From the NCBI GenBank assembly GCA_016714785.1, contig JADKCC010000062.1:1-64000 (forward strand): 64,000 bases of DNA. Reading direction: 5' to 3'. Within the stretch, counting starts at the first letter, position 1. The number at the start of each line of letters is the position of its first letter. The position numbers and the translations under genes are program-made. Below the pieces are notes generated by a model. The model saw only the letters and a program-made list of their open reading frames with translations. It did no database searches and was not told the DNA's origin. Positions 9,371 through 17,437 of the stretch are shown here, in pieces. This DNA comes from Saprospiraceae bacterium. GTDB lineage: Bacteria; Bacteroidota; Bacteroidia; Chitinophagales; Saprospiraceae.

Positions 9371-9430
9371 GTGGAAGGTCAAGATTAGATTCGCTTATTA
9401 AATAGTAGTGTTCTATTAAAAAATCACAGA

Positions 9431-10780
9431 ATGACCAAATTAAAATATATATTACTGAATATTATTTTCGTTCCAATCATTGGTTTGGGGCAAAATGTTT
9501 GTTTTTCTAAACAAAAAGTGCTTGATGATATAAAATACCTTCAATCAAAGTTAATTGACAAACATCCAAACATTCATATTTATTCATCCAAAGAAGAATT
9601 TTCCGATTTTTTTGAAAATATAGCCATACAAGACAGCCTAACGGAATTAGAGGTCTATAATTTGATAACCACTTCAAATGAAGTTATCAAAGATGGACAC
9701 ACATTATTTTATCCGAGTAGAAAATGGACGGAAAATAACAATTTGAATGGGCTTTTTATACCGTTACAACCATTTTGGGACGGCAGTAAGCTTTATGTTT
9801 CCAAAAATTATAGCTTATCAGATGAATTACAAATAGGTGCTGAGATAGTTTCCATAAATGGCATAGAATCTTCGGTGTTAATTCAAAGTATGTTGAAAAG
9901 GATGATGCGTGATGGTAATAATTTTAATTATGCGACTTGGGTATTGAATACTTTTTTCTATGAATATTTCAGTTATTTCTATGGCTGTAGTGAGGGATAT
10001 GTTATAAAGATTGTTACTGGTGGATTGGAAAAAGATTTATTGGTTAAAGGTATGGCCAAAACAAAACTTTTTGAAAATATAAAAAACAATAAGAGAGGAA
10101 TTGATAAAGGTATATATCTTGAAATCGACAAAGAAAAAAGTACTGGCATTTTAACCATCAAAGATTGGCACACAGATGTTTTAAAGAGTTATTATAAACA
10201 AAAATTCATTCCTGAGATAAAAAAAGCCATAAACATCATCGAAAGTGAAAATATTCAAAACTTGATAATAGATGTACGAGACAATCAAGGAGGTAAATTA
10301 AAATACTCCAAATATTTGCTTTCATATCTATTAAATGAACCGTTTGAATTAGTAGAACAATATTATAAAAAGAAAAATGGAACCATTTTAGATTGCAATG
10401 GTCCACAAAGTGGAATCCATCAACCAATGTCGAGAAACTTCAAAGGAAATGTATATGTTCTAATAAATGGGGGAAGTTTTTCAAATTCTGGAATATTCAG
10501 TTCTGTATTAAGAAAACACCAAAGAGCAATCTTTATTGGCGAAGAAACAGGAGGAAGCGAATTTGTGCTTTGTGGAAGTCAAAAAAGAATTACTCTTCCA
10601 AACACGGGAATAGAAATAGATTTGCCAAGATTACAATTTATGATTAAATCAAAGAAAGATAATGAATATAGAAGCATTATTCCTGATTATTACATAAAGC
10701 CTAAAATCGAATATATTATTGAACAGAAAGATAAAGATTTAGAATTTGTATTCGAACTAATAAATAACAGCAAGCAGTAA
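9431..10780 (+). CDS. S41-family peptidase, exported
   Basis: A 449-residue protein with a signal peptide (IFVPIIGLGQ). The N-terminal helical part (ILDDIKYLQSKLIDKHPNIH-like) and the PDZ-like linker GAEIVSINGIES precede the tail-specific-protease core. LIIDVRDNQGG and VYVLINGGSFSNSGIFSS contain the nucleophile serine of the S41 family, followed by FIGEETGG. It probably acts in the periplasm or at the outer membrane; the substrate is unknown. It sits alone in the island, driven by the -7 box in repeat copy C. Confidence 0.8.
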   Translation: MTKLKYILLNIIFVPIIGLGQNVCFSKQKVLDDIKYLQSKLIDKHPNIHIYSSKEEFSDFFENIAIQDSLTELEVYNLITTSNEVIKDGHTLFYPSRKWTENNNLNGLFIPLQPFWDGSKLYVSKNYSLSDELQIGAEIVSINGIESSVLIQSMLKRMMRDGNNFNYATWVLNTFFYEYFSYFYGCSEGYVIKIVTGGLEKDLLVKGMAKTKLFENIKNNKRGIDKGIYLEIDKEKSTGILTIKDWHTDVLKSYYKQKFIPEIKKAINIIESENIQNLIIDVRDNQGGKLKYSKYLLSYLLNEPFELVEQYYKKKNGTILDCNGPQSGIHQPMSRNFKGNVYVLINGGSFSNSGIFSSVLRKHQRAIFIGEETGGSEFVLCGSQKRITLPNTGIEIDLPRLQFMIKSKKDNEYRSIIPDYYIKPKIEYIIEQKDKDLEFVFELINNSKQ

Positions 10781-10782
10781 AA

Positions 10783-10826
10783 GCTAAAACGACAATAGGC
10801 TTGATATCTCGCCTACTGCGTTTAGC
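10783..10826 (+). repeat. Hairpin spacer between island genes
   Basis: Arms GCTAAAACG (10783) and CGTTTAGC (10819) with an inner pair TAGGC (10796) and GCCTA (10811), offset by unpaired bases. It is followed by GTTAGTGTAAGC. Imperfect palindromes with extrahelical bases and a terminal GTTAG are attC-like features; it could instead be a terminator, but there is no T tract. Confidence 0.5.
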
Positions 10827-10864
10827 CAAACAGTTAGTGTAAGCTTAAAAAACAACAGAACAGA

Positions 10865-11227
10865 ATGAAACAGTTAATAATAATTGGACTTTTTGCCTTG
10901 ACATTTTCCTCTTGCGACTTTATTAATTTCCAAGAGAAAGCCAATGCGCAATTTGCCGACCAACACTTTAAAACAGCTATTGCAAATATTGAACTTTACA
11001 ATATTCGTTATGGACAATTTCCCACCAGCCTAGACAATTTAGACTTTCTAGGCGAATGGGACAAATTGACATTTGAAAGTGTAAGCTACGAAAAACTTGA
11101 CACAGGTTATAGGCTTGATATTGCAAACGGAATAGTCAACGGCACTCAGCCAGCCTTAAAATATCCAAAAGAATTTTGGCAGGGACTTGGAATTAAACAA
11201 TCAAATATTTTAGATAAAGCCTACTAA
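10865..11227 (+). CDS. Small lipoprotein of unknown function
   Basis: A 120-residue protein with a lipoprotein signal (IIGLFALTFSSC). The mature sequence QHFKTAIANIELYNIRYGQFPTSLDNL resembles the amphipathic helix and loop that follow the N-terminal helix of type II secretion pseudopilins, but no prepilin cleavage site is present, so this is only a fold hint. It stands alone in the island after the hairpin at 10783. Confidence 0.55.
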   Translation: MKQLIIIGLFALTFSSCDFINFQEKANAQFADQHFKTAIANIELYNIRYGQFPTSLDNLDFLGEWDKLTFESVSYEKLDTGYRLDIANGIVNGTQPALKYPKEFWQGLGIKQSNILDKAY

Positions 11228-11327
11228 AGGTCAAAGCCTATCAAAAAAATTGAGCTATTGATCTGGAAAATTATTCAAAAAACCTGCGATAGTAGCACGA
11301 ATGAAATATTTCACCTAAATTTGTAGT

Positions 11328-11399
11328 ATGAAGCATCGCGTAAACATTAAAGAAATCACCATCACCAACCAAGAGCTTAAGCCTTTCCCTTCAAGTTGA
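11328..11399 (+). other. Truncated 23-codon ORF with its own promoter
   Basis: MKHRVNIKEITITNQELKPF followed by PSS and a stop. A -7 box TAAATTTG lies at 11316-11323, only a few bases ahead of the ATG. It looks like the beginning of a longer gene cut off at the junction before the next island gene; I cannot name the family. Confidence 0.4.
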
Positions 11400-11412
11400 A
11401 AATATTGAATAA

Positions 11413-13542
11413 ATGAAAATAATATTATTAGTCGCATTGTCACTTGTTTCCATTCTTTGCAAAGCCCAAGAACATCAAAAATATAATCTTGGATTTGAAA
11501 TTCATAAGGAGAAAAAATCGCTTTCTGACGGATGGTTCATCTGGGGCAATTACCTACTTACCATTGATTCTACTGCTCATTCAGGTGAAAAATCAGGAAA
11601 AATTACATCCGATTTGACAGGTTCCTCTTATGGATGTATTGCTTATAAATTACCTGCCAATTATACAGGTACGACAATAAAGCTTGAGGGCTTTATGAAA
11701 ATCAAAAATGTCGAAGACGGATTTGCGGGTTTGTTGTTGCGTGTAGATGTCAATGGAAATTCGGTGGCATTTGATAATATGAAAAGCCAAAACATTACAG
11801 GAACCCAAGATTGGCAGAAATATACCATCACACTTGATTATCCGAAAGGAGCAGAAGAAATTTATATTGCAGGCATACTTGTGGGGAAAGGAGAAGCTTG
11901 GTTTGATGATTTTATTCTTTCAATTGACGGGCAAAATGTTCAAACACTAAAGGAAGTAGAAAAAGAACTTTTAAAGGCACAAAAAGACAATGAATTTGAT
12001 AATGGGTCTTTACTTACATTCTCAGATTTGACTTCCGACAACCTTGATAATCTTACATTATTGGGCAGAGTCTGGGGATTTTTAAAATATCATCATCCGG
12101 AAATTGCAAAAGGTAATTACAACTGGGATTATGAATTATTTAGGTTTTTACCAAAATATCTTGAAGTAAAAAATAACAATGAAAGAGATCTGCTTATTGT
12201 CGATTGGATAAACTCACTAGGTGAGATTAAAAAATGCCTTGATTGTAAATCAACTGATGCAAACGCAAAATTTAATCCCGATTTAAAATGGATTGACGAT
12301 CAGTTTGCACCTCTTAAAGACAAACTTCTTGACATTCATAAAAACCGTTCCCAAGGTAAACACTATTATATTGGTATGGCACAAGGTGTGGGAAATCCGG
12401 ATTTCAAAAATGAAAATCCATATACAAATATGTCATATCCGGATGATGGTTTTAGATTATTATCACTTTTCAGGTATTGGAATATGATTCATTACTTTTT
12501 TCCATACAAACATTTAATGAATGAAGATTGGAACAATAAATTGGGTCAGTATATTCATCTTTTTATCAATGCAAAAGACGAAACGGAGTATGAATTGACA
12601 GCGGTTCAACTTATTGGAGATATTCATGATACACACGCCAACCTTTGGGGAGGGCACGATAAAATACGCGAATGGAAAGGAACTTATTACCCACCTATAC
12701 ATGTTCGTTTCATAGAGGACAAATTAGTAGTATCAGATTATTACAATGAAAATTTACAAAACGTAGTGGGACTAAAAGTTGGTGATATAATTACCAAAAT
12801 AAACGATAGACCAGTTGATGAAATCGTAAAGGAAAAATCAAAATATTACCCTGCATCAAATGTGCCAACAAGACTTAGAGATATGTCCACAGACTTATTG
12901 CGTTCAAATATGGATGAAATTGAAATTGAATATATATCTCAAGATGGAAAATCCCAAAACAAATCTCTTAAATTATACCCAAAAGATAGTCTTAACATTT
13001 ATCAATGGTATAGTCAAAAAAATGGAAAATCTTACAAATTATTGGACAACAATATTGGTTTTGATATACGCAACTATCCTTCTACTTTTGTTCCATTTAG
13101 TTTGGGATCATTTTTTGTTTCTACTTCAACGCCTTTTGTGAAATTTACAAATGGGAATGTTAATAATCCAGGTGAATTTACCTTTACCGAAAACTTAGAA
13201 ATCCCTAGTCAAGACAAAACTTACAAAGGAAAATTGGTGGTATTGGTCAATGAGTTGTCCCAAAGTCAGGCAGAATATACAGCTATGGCTTTTAGTGCGG
13301 GAGATAATACGACGATCATAGGAAGTACCACCGCAGGTGCAGACGGCAACGTATCGACCATTATGCTTCCCGGTGGACTCAGGACAATGATTTCAGGAAT
13401 AGGCGTTTATTATCCAAATGGAGAAGAAACCCAACGCATTGGAATTGTTCCTGATATCGAAGTAAAGCCAACAATAGAAGGTATAAGACAAGGTAGAGAT
13501 GAATTGCTTGAAAAAGCGATTGAAATTATATTGAAGGAATAA
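11413..13542 (+). CDS. S41-family peptidase with N-terminal carbohydrate-binding-like domain
   Basis: A 709-residue exported protein (signal peptide ending in SILCKAQ). Residues of about 20-180 form a beta-sandwich-like region with KSGKITSDLTG and DGFAGLLLRVDVNG, reminiscent of CBM-type domains. A helical middle follows with FLKYHHPEIAKGNYNWDYEL and FRYWNMIHYFFPYKHLM, typical of the larger S41 peptidases of Bacteroidota. A PDZ-like part (VGDIITKINDRPVDEIV) precedes the protease core LVVLVNELSQSQAEYTAMAF, whose Ser-Gln-Ala-Glu holds the nucleophile, then IIGSTTAGADG. It is the last gene of the island; the substrate is unknown. Confidence 0.8.
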   Translation: MKIILLVALSLVSILCKAQEHQKYNLGFEIHKEKKSLSDGWFIWGNYLLTIDSTAHSGEKSGKITSDLTGSSYGCIAYKLPANYTGTTIKLEGFMKIKNVEDGFAGLLLRVDVNGNSVAFDNMKSQNITGTQDWQKYTITLDYPKGAEEIYIAGILVGKGEAWFDDFILSIDGQNVQTLKEVEKELLKAQKDNEFDNGSLLTFSDLTSDNLDNLTLLGRVWGFLKYHHPEIAKGNYNWDYELFRFLPKYLEVKNNNERDLLIVDWINSLGEIKKCLDCKSTDANAKFNPDLKWIDDQFAPLKDKLLDIHKNRSQGKHYYIGMAQGVGNPDFKNENPYTNMSYPDDGFRLLSLFRYWNMIHYFFPYKHLMNEDWNNKLGQYIHLFINAKDETEYELTAVQLIGDIHDTHANLWGGHDKIREWKGTYYPPIHVRFIEDKLVVSDYYNENLQNVVGLKVGDIITKINDRPVDEIVKEKSKYYPASNVPTRLRDMSTDLLRSNMDEIEIEYISQDGKSQNKSLKLYPKDSLNIYQWYSQKNGKSYKLLDNNIGFDIRNYPSTFVPFSLGSFFVSTSTPFVKFTNGNVNNPGEFTFTENLEIPSQDKTYKGKLVVLVNELSQSQAEYTAMAFSAGDNTTIIGSTTAGADGNVSTIMLPGGLRTMISGIGVYYPNGEETQRIGIVPDIEVKPTIEGIRQGRDELLEKAIEIILKE

Positions 13543-13708
13543 AACATACCGCTAACAACAACGCTTACTATTAATCCTGGCAATGTCAGCTTAACTGAAT
13601 CCGCCTTTACTGATATTTCATAAATCCTTGTTTTGTGGAATTACCTTCACATTATCATGCAAAAAACCAAATCTATACATTGGTACATCATTATATCATC
13701 ACTTCCAA

Positions 13709-13844
13709 ACCGGTCAGGAGACCGAATTATATTAGTCCTAAAGTCATAGACTTTGGACAACTAGGGCATTCCATCTAAGCTATTTGCAGTTTGTCAAAGT
13801 CTTATTTGACTTTGACGGATAGTATGTTACGGTCTCTGACCGGT
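13709..13844. repeat. Palindromic element with nested hairpins
   Basis: The outer arms are ACCGGTCAGGAGACCG (13709-13724) and CGGTCTCTGACCGGT (13830-13844), complementary except for one extra base. Inside are two smaller hairpins: AAAGTC-ata-GACTTT (about 13740) and TCAAAGTC-ttattt-GACTTTGA (13794-13815). It has no coding potential, and its structure suggests a small non-autonomous element or REP-like sequence. Confidence 0.55.
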
Positions 13845-14071
13845 GTTTCCCCGATAGTCGAAGTTTGTAACTTCGATTTTACACATCAATAATTTACAAT
13901 TCTCCATTACGCATTCCAAGGAAACAAAACATCAATAAATGGCAGTAGATTGATTTGTGTTATTTGTAATCATGAAGTCGTGATATAATTTCCAGTAAAG
14001 TTGGTATTAACATTGTTCAGAATACCTGAAGGTAATGGCCGCTTAAACAATAGACCCGAAGTTTATTAAAT

Positions 14072-14105
14072 AAAAAAAGGAATAGCATTTTAAAATACTA
14101 TTCCT
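14072..14105 (-). terminator. Terminator of the thioredoxin-like gene
   Basis: On the minus strand a GGAATAGTATTTT/AAAATGCTATTCC hairpin is followed by seven T. It lies about 30 bases after the stop at 14132. Confidence 0.75.
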
Positions 14106-14131
14106 ATCTAACTTATGGATAACCTTTAAAC

Positions 14132-14659
14132 TTATTTATTAATCATCTGATCTACACCTCCTGTAAATTCTTCTACGGTTGGTAAATAGCCAGTTTTGCC
14201 TAGTGCTTCAATACTAAACTGATTTTTTTCTTCATCTTTACTTAGTCTGAATACCCACACCGTAGGATAGCCGCCTACCTGAAATGCTTGTGCAAGATTA
14301 TTGTTTTGTGCCTGAATATCAGCTGGCAAAGTTTTTCTTCTAGGGAAATCCAACTCTAAAAGGATAACATTTTTATCTGCCCATGTTTTGAATTCTGGTT
14401 TACTAAATACACTGGCTGTAAGTTTTTTACACCAACCACACCAATCACTTCCTGTAAAATTGGCCATAATAGGTTTGCCAGTTTTTTTTGAAAGAGCATA
14501 AGCTTCTTCCAGATTGACCAACCATCCAGGATTTTCAGCAGTATATACTTGTGGAGTTTCTGCTACCACTGGCTGGACGTTGCTTTGAGCTTGACTAGTT
14601 ATGAATGGGCCTAAAACAAAAAGCACCAATAAACTCACTTTGATTGTTCTTATGATCAT
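14132..14659 (-). CDS. Exported thioredoxin-family protein
   Basis: A 175-residue protein with a signal peptide (SLLVLFVLGPFITSQAQS). The thioredoxin fold of the DUF255/DsbD-gamma type is shown by GKPIMANFTGSDWCGWCKKL, with CGWC as the redox pair at about residues 73-76, and the cis-proline region QVGGYPTVWVF. The extracytoplasmic location suggests a role in disulfide reduction or isomerisation. A TAATTTTG -7 box on the minus strand (14684-14691) predicts a start about 18 bases before the ATG. It has its own terminator, so it is monocistronic. Confidence 0.85.
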   Translation of the reverse strand: MIIRTIKVSLLVLFVLGPFITSQAQSNVQPVVAETPQVYTAENPGWLVNLEEAYALSKKTGKPIMANFTGSDWCGWCKKLTASVFSKPEFKTWADKNVILLELDFPRRKTLPADIQAQNNNLAQAFQVGGYPTVWVFRLSKDEEKNQFSIEALGKTGYLPTVEEFTGGVDQMINK

Positions 14660-14802
14660 TTTATTTTTTTACGATTTTAACCACAAAATTAATAGGAAAA
14701 TTCAAAGATTGTAGAAAATAAGAAATATTTAACAAAAATATATTATTAAAAGTGAAAATATGTATTGTTTTACATTCATCCGTAGGAATCATTAGATTAA
14801 TA

Positions 14803-14835
14803 AAAAAAGCCGCACAAAATATTGAACGGCTTTTT
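14803..14835 (-). terminator. Terminator of the etfBA operon
   Basis: On the minus strand AAAAAGCCG, a loop and CGGCTTTTTTT. It lies about 95 bases after the etfA stop. The symmetric A/T flanks would let it work in both directions. Confidence 0.7.
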
Positions 14836-14927
14836 ACAGTCAAAAGACACGGTATTGTGAAAATTATAAATTATTAGGTATTATAAAATTTTACAATCCA
14901 ATTTTCTTTAAATATAAGATTTTAAAG

Positions 14928-15887
14928 CTACGAATTTTTAAACTTATCGATAGCTGCCGTAAGTTTTGGCACTACCTCAAATAGGTCTCCTACCACACCA
15001 TAATCGGCAGCTTTAAAGAAAGGAGCTTCAGGGTCTTTATTGATTACTACGATGACTTTACTATTGTTTACACCTGCTAAGTGTTGTATAGCTCCAGATA
15101 TACCAGCTGCTATGTAAAGATTTGGTCTAATGGCTACACCTGTTTGCCCTACGTGCTCATGGTGAGGTCTCCAATCGGCATCAGCTACAGGTCTAGAACA
15201 AGCAGTAGTAGCCCCTAATGACTTGGCTAGTGCTTCGATGATTCCCCAATTTTCTGGACCTTTCATACCTCTACCGGCTGATACTACCAATTCTGCTTCT
15301 GGTAGTGGTACGATACCTTCTGAAGTTTTCCTTTCTACCACCTTGAGTTTGGTGGTAGGAGCCGTTATCGAAACCTGTTGTACATTAGCGGTCGTTTCAT
15401 TTAATTCAGGTTGGATACTATTACCCATTACTGATATTACTTTAATTTCAGTTTGGATGTTGTATTTTACAATGGCTTTTCCAGAGTAAACGGATTTGGT
15501 TACGCCAAAACCATTCGTCAAGTCGGGTAGGGCATTGGCACCTGACACACTTCCTGCATCAAGTTTTATAGCTAGTCTTCCTGTTAAACCCTTGCCATTG
15601 GCTGAGTGAGACAATATTACCACTTTGGCGTTTTGCTCCTTTGCTACACTAGCAATAATATGACTGTAGGTTTGTGCGTCAAAAGCATCATCTTGTGTAC
15701 TATTAACGTGTATTACCTTTGTTATTCCATACTTACTTAAATCACTTGCTTCGGATGAATATCCAATGATCAAAGCAATAGCATCCGTACCCAAACTTGC
15801 TGCAAGTTTAGCGCCGTAAGTGGCTACTTCATAACCTGTCTTTTTGATATGGCCTTTTGGGCTTTCTATATATACTAATACTGACAT
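14928..15887 (-). CDS. etfA: Electron transfer flavoprotein, alpha subunit
   Basis: A 319-residue subunit that binds FAD and passes electrons from acyl-CoA and other dehydrogenases to ETF:quinone oxidoreductase. The N-terminal domain (MSVLVYIESPKGHIKKTGYE) is followed by the C-terminal FAD-binding signature: VVSAGRGMKGPENW, GATTACSRPVADADWRP, VGQTGVAIRPNLYIAAGISGA, and ending VVINKDPEAPFFKAADYGVVGDL. Length is normal for the family. It follows etfB by 25 bases on the same strand, forming a two-gene operon. Confidence 0.96.
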   Translation of the reverse strand: MSVLVYIESPKGHIKKTGYEVATYGAKLAASLGTDAIALIIGYSSEASDLSKYGITKVIHVNSTQDDAFDAQTYSHIIASVAKEQNAKVVILSHSANGKGLTGRLAIKLDAGSVSGANALPDLTNGFGVTKSVYSGKAIVKYNIQTEIKVISVMGNSIQPELNETTANVQQVSITAPTTKLKVVERKTSEGIVPLPEAELVVSAGRGMKGPENWGIIEALAKSLGATTACSRPVADADWRPHHEHVGQTGVAIRPNLYIAAGISGAIQHLAGVNNSKVIVVINKDPEAPFFKAADYGVVGDLFEVVPKLTAAIDKFKNS

Positions 15888-15912
15888 TTTATTATTATTT
15901 TGCTTTTAACGA

Positions 15913-16653
15913 TTATATAACTTTGGCTTCTTCGTGTAGAAGGCGTACCAATTCGTCCATATTTTCAGGATCAATAAGTTTTACACCTGATTTTGCAGGC
16001 GGTAGTATGAACTTAGATGTCAATACTCTTTGTGGTACATTTTGAGCAGGCACTACTTCTAGCGGTTTATTTTTAGCCATCATGATGCCTTTCATATTGG
16101 GTATCCTTTGCTCTGCCAGACCTTTTGCAGCAGAAATCACTAGTGGGCCATCTACTTCACAGATTTCTTCTCCACCTTCTATATCTCTTGTTACAGTACT
16201 CAAACTAGCTGCCACATCGAGTTTGGTAGCATAAGATATGAATGGTAAGTCCAGCATTTCTGCGACCATGGCACCCACTTCTGAACCATTAAAGTCAATG
16301 GTTTCTTTGCCCAAAAAGATAATGTCATAATTTTTTAACTTGGCTTGGGTTGCTATATTGGAAGCGACAGTAAAGGCATCGGTTGCTTCGGTATCTACTC
16401 TGATAGCATCATGGGCCCCTATAGCCAGTGCTTTTCTGATGATAATATCATTGGTAGCCGGACCTACATTGATCACAGTCACAGTACCACCTTGTTGTTC
16501 AGTGATTTCTAAGGCTCTCACCAAAGCATACCACTCGTCATAAGGATTCATAATAAAAGAGACACCATCACTATTATACTCCATATCATCTGATTTAAAA
16601 GAGATTTTGGAGGTTGTGTCTGGAGTTTTGCTGATACAAACTAATAAATTCAT
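15913..16653 (-). CDS. etfB: Electron transfer flavoprotein, beta subunit
   Basis: A 246-residue subunit of the ETF heterodimer. Family features are MNLLVCISKTPDTTSKI, the ALEITEQQGGTVTVINVGP block, and the AMP-binding and recognition region DIIFLGKETIDFNGSEVGAMVAEML. It is the first gene of etfBA. A -7 box TATCTTTG on the minus strand at 16750-16757 predicts a 5' leader of about 90 bases. Confidence 0.96.
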   Translation of the reverse strand: MNLLVCISKTPDTTSKISFKSDDMEYNSDGVSFIMNPYDEWYALVRALEITEQQGGTVTVINVGPATNDIIIRKALAIGAHDAIRVDTEATDAFTVASNIATQAKLKNYDIIFLGKETIDFNGSEVGAMVAEMLDLPFISYATKLDVAASLSTVTRDIEGGEEICEVDGPLVISAAKGLAEQRIPNMKGIMMAKNKPLEVVPAQNVPQRVLTSKFILPPAKSGVKLIDPENMDELVRLLHEEAKVI

Positions 16654-16749
16654 TTGGTTGAAAATTTATCTTAATTAACAATATTGGCTTTTCCTTGTTT
16701 AGAAAAGGTTTGTATTTATCATTATCTTATAAAAAGATATTTATTAGCG

Positions 16750-16757
16750 CAAAGATA
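16750..16757 (-). promoter_or_regulatory. -7 promoter box of etfBA
   Basis: TATCTTTGCGC read on the minus strand fits TAnnTTTG. It is the only such box between etfB and the divergent TPR gene. Confidence 0.6.
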
Positions 16758-16797
16758 AATACTTTTAGTTTAAAAATTAAACTCAGAGTTAAAAAAA

Positions 16798-17121
16798 ATG
16801 AGTAAATCTAGGTTAGAAATATTAAAAGATATGTTGGAGAATGATCCAACTGATAGTTTTGTACAATATGCTTTTGCTAAAGAGTTGGAATCATCTGGAG
16901 AATATATTCATGCGCTACAAGCTTATGAGTCTTTAATGGAGTCTGATCCTGAATATGTAGGTTTGTATTATCATCTGGCAAAGTTGTATGAAAAATTAGA
17001 AAACACTGATAAGGCAATAGAAATTTATAACATTGGGATTCAAGTTTCTAAACGTTTGAAAGATTTTCATGCCCTCTCTGAATTGAATTCTGCCAAAATG
17101 AATTTGGAAATGGAGTTGTAG
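16798..17121 (+). CDS. Small TPR-repeat protein
   Basis: A 107-residue protein with two to three tetratricopeptide helices: DSFVQYAFAKELESSGEYIHALQAYESLM, then YVGLYYHLAKLYEKLENTDKAIEIYNIGI. There is no signal peptide, so it is likely a cytoplasmic scaffold. It is divergent from etfBA with about 145 bases between the starts. Short TPR proteins of this form are common next to metabolic genes in Bacteroidota, but no partner can be named. Confidence 0.8.
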   Translation: MSKSRLEILKDMLENDPTDSFVQYAFAKELESSGEYIHALQAYESLMESDPEYVGLYYHLAKLYEKLENTDKAIEIYNIGIQVSKRLKDFHALSELNSAKMNLEMEL

Positions 17122-17437
17122 TCTCATTTTATGGAAATTAAAGACCATACATTTTCTAAAAATGAATACACTTCGAAATAAAATGCCACTAAGACTCAAG
17201 GTCAGGATGGTTCGCAAATAATTGATAAGTAATTGTTTATTTATTTGAAGTTTATCAGTTCGTAAATGAACTTAATTATTCGTATTAATTGAAAGCATCA
17301 CCGAAACTTTAGTGATTATTCAATAAAATTTGTCAGACACCAAATTTTTTCTCATTTAGTCTTTACATTATGTGAGTAATTCTATACTTTAGCGTCTAAT
17401 TGACAATATCTTTATTTTTAGCCAATTACATACACAC
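17122..17437. other. Intergenic gap before the amylase gene
   Basis: AT-rich with no gene. It must hold the promoter of the large secreted amylase; no perfect TAnnTTTG box is seen, only near matches such as TATCTTTA at about 17408. Confidence 0.4.

Larger units (their letters stand above)
13543..14131. other. Non-coding island edge with hairpins
   Basis: It starts with a CGCTAACAACAACGCTTAC junction like those of the island. A short open stretch (TLTINPGNVSLTESAFTDIS) at about 13560-13622 is probably a gene scrap. It contains the palindromic element at 13709-13844, the hairpin CGAAGTT-tgt-AACTTCG at about 13859-13875, and the terminator at 14072. I see no gene. Confidence 0.5.
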
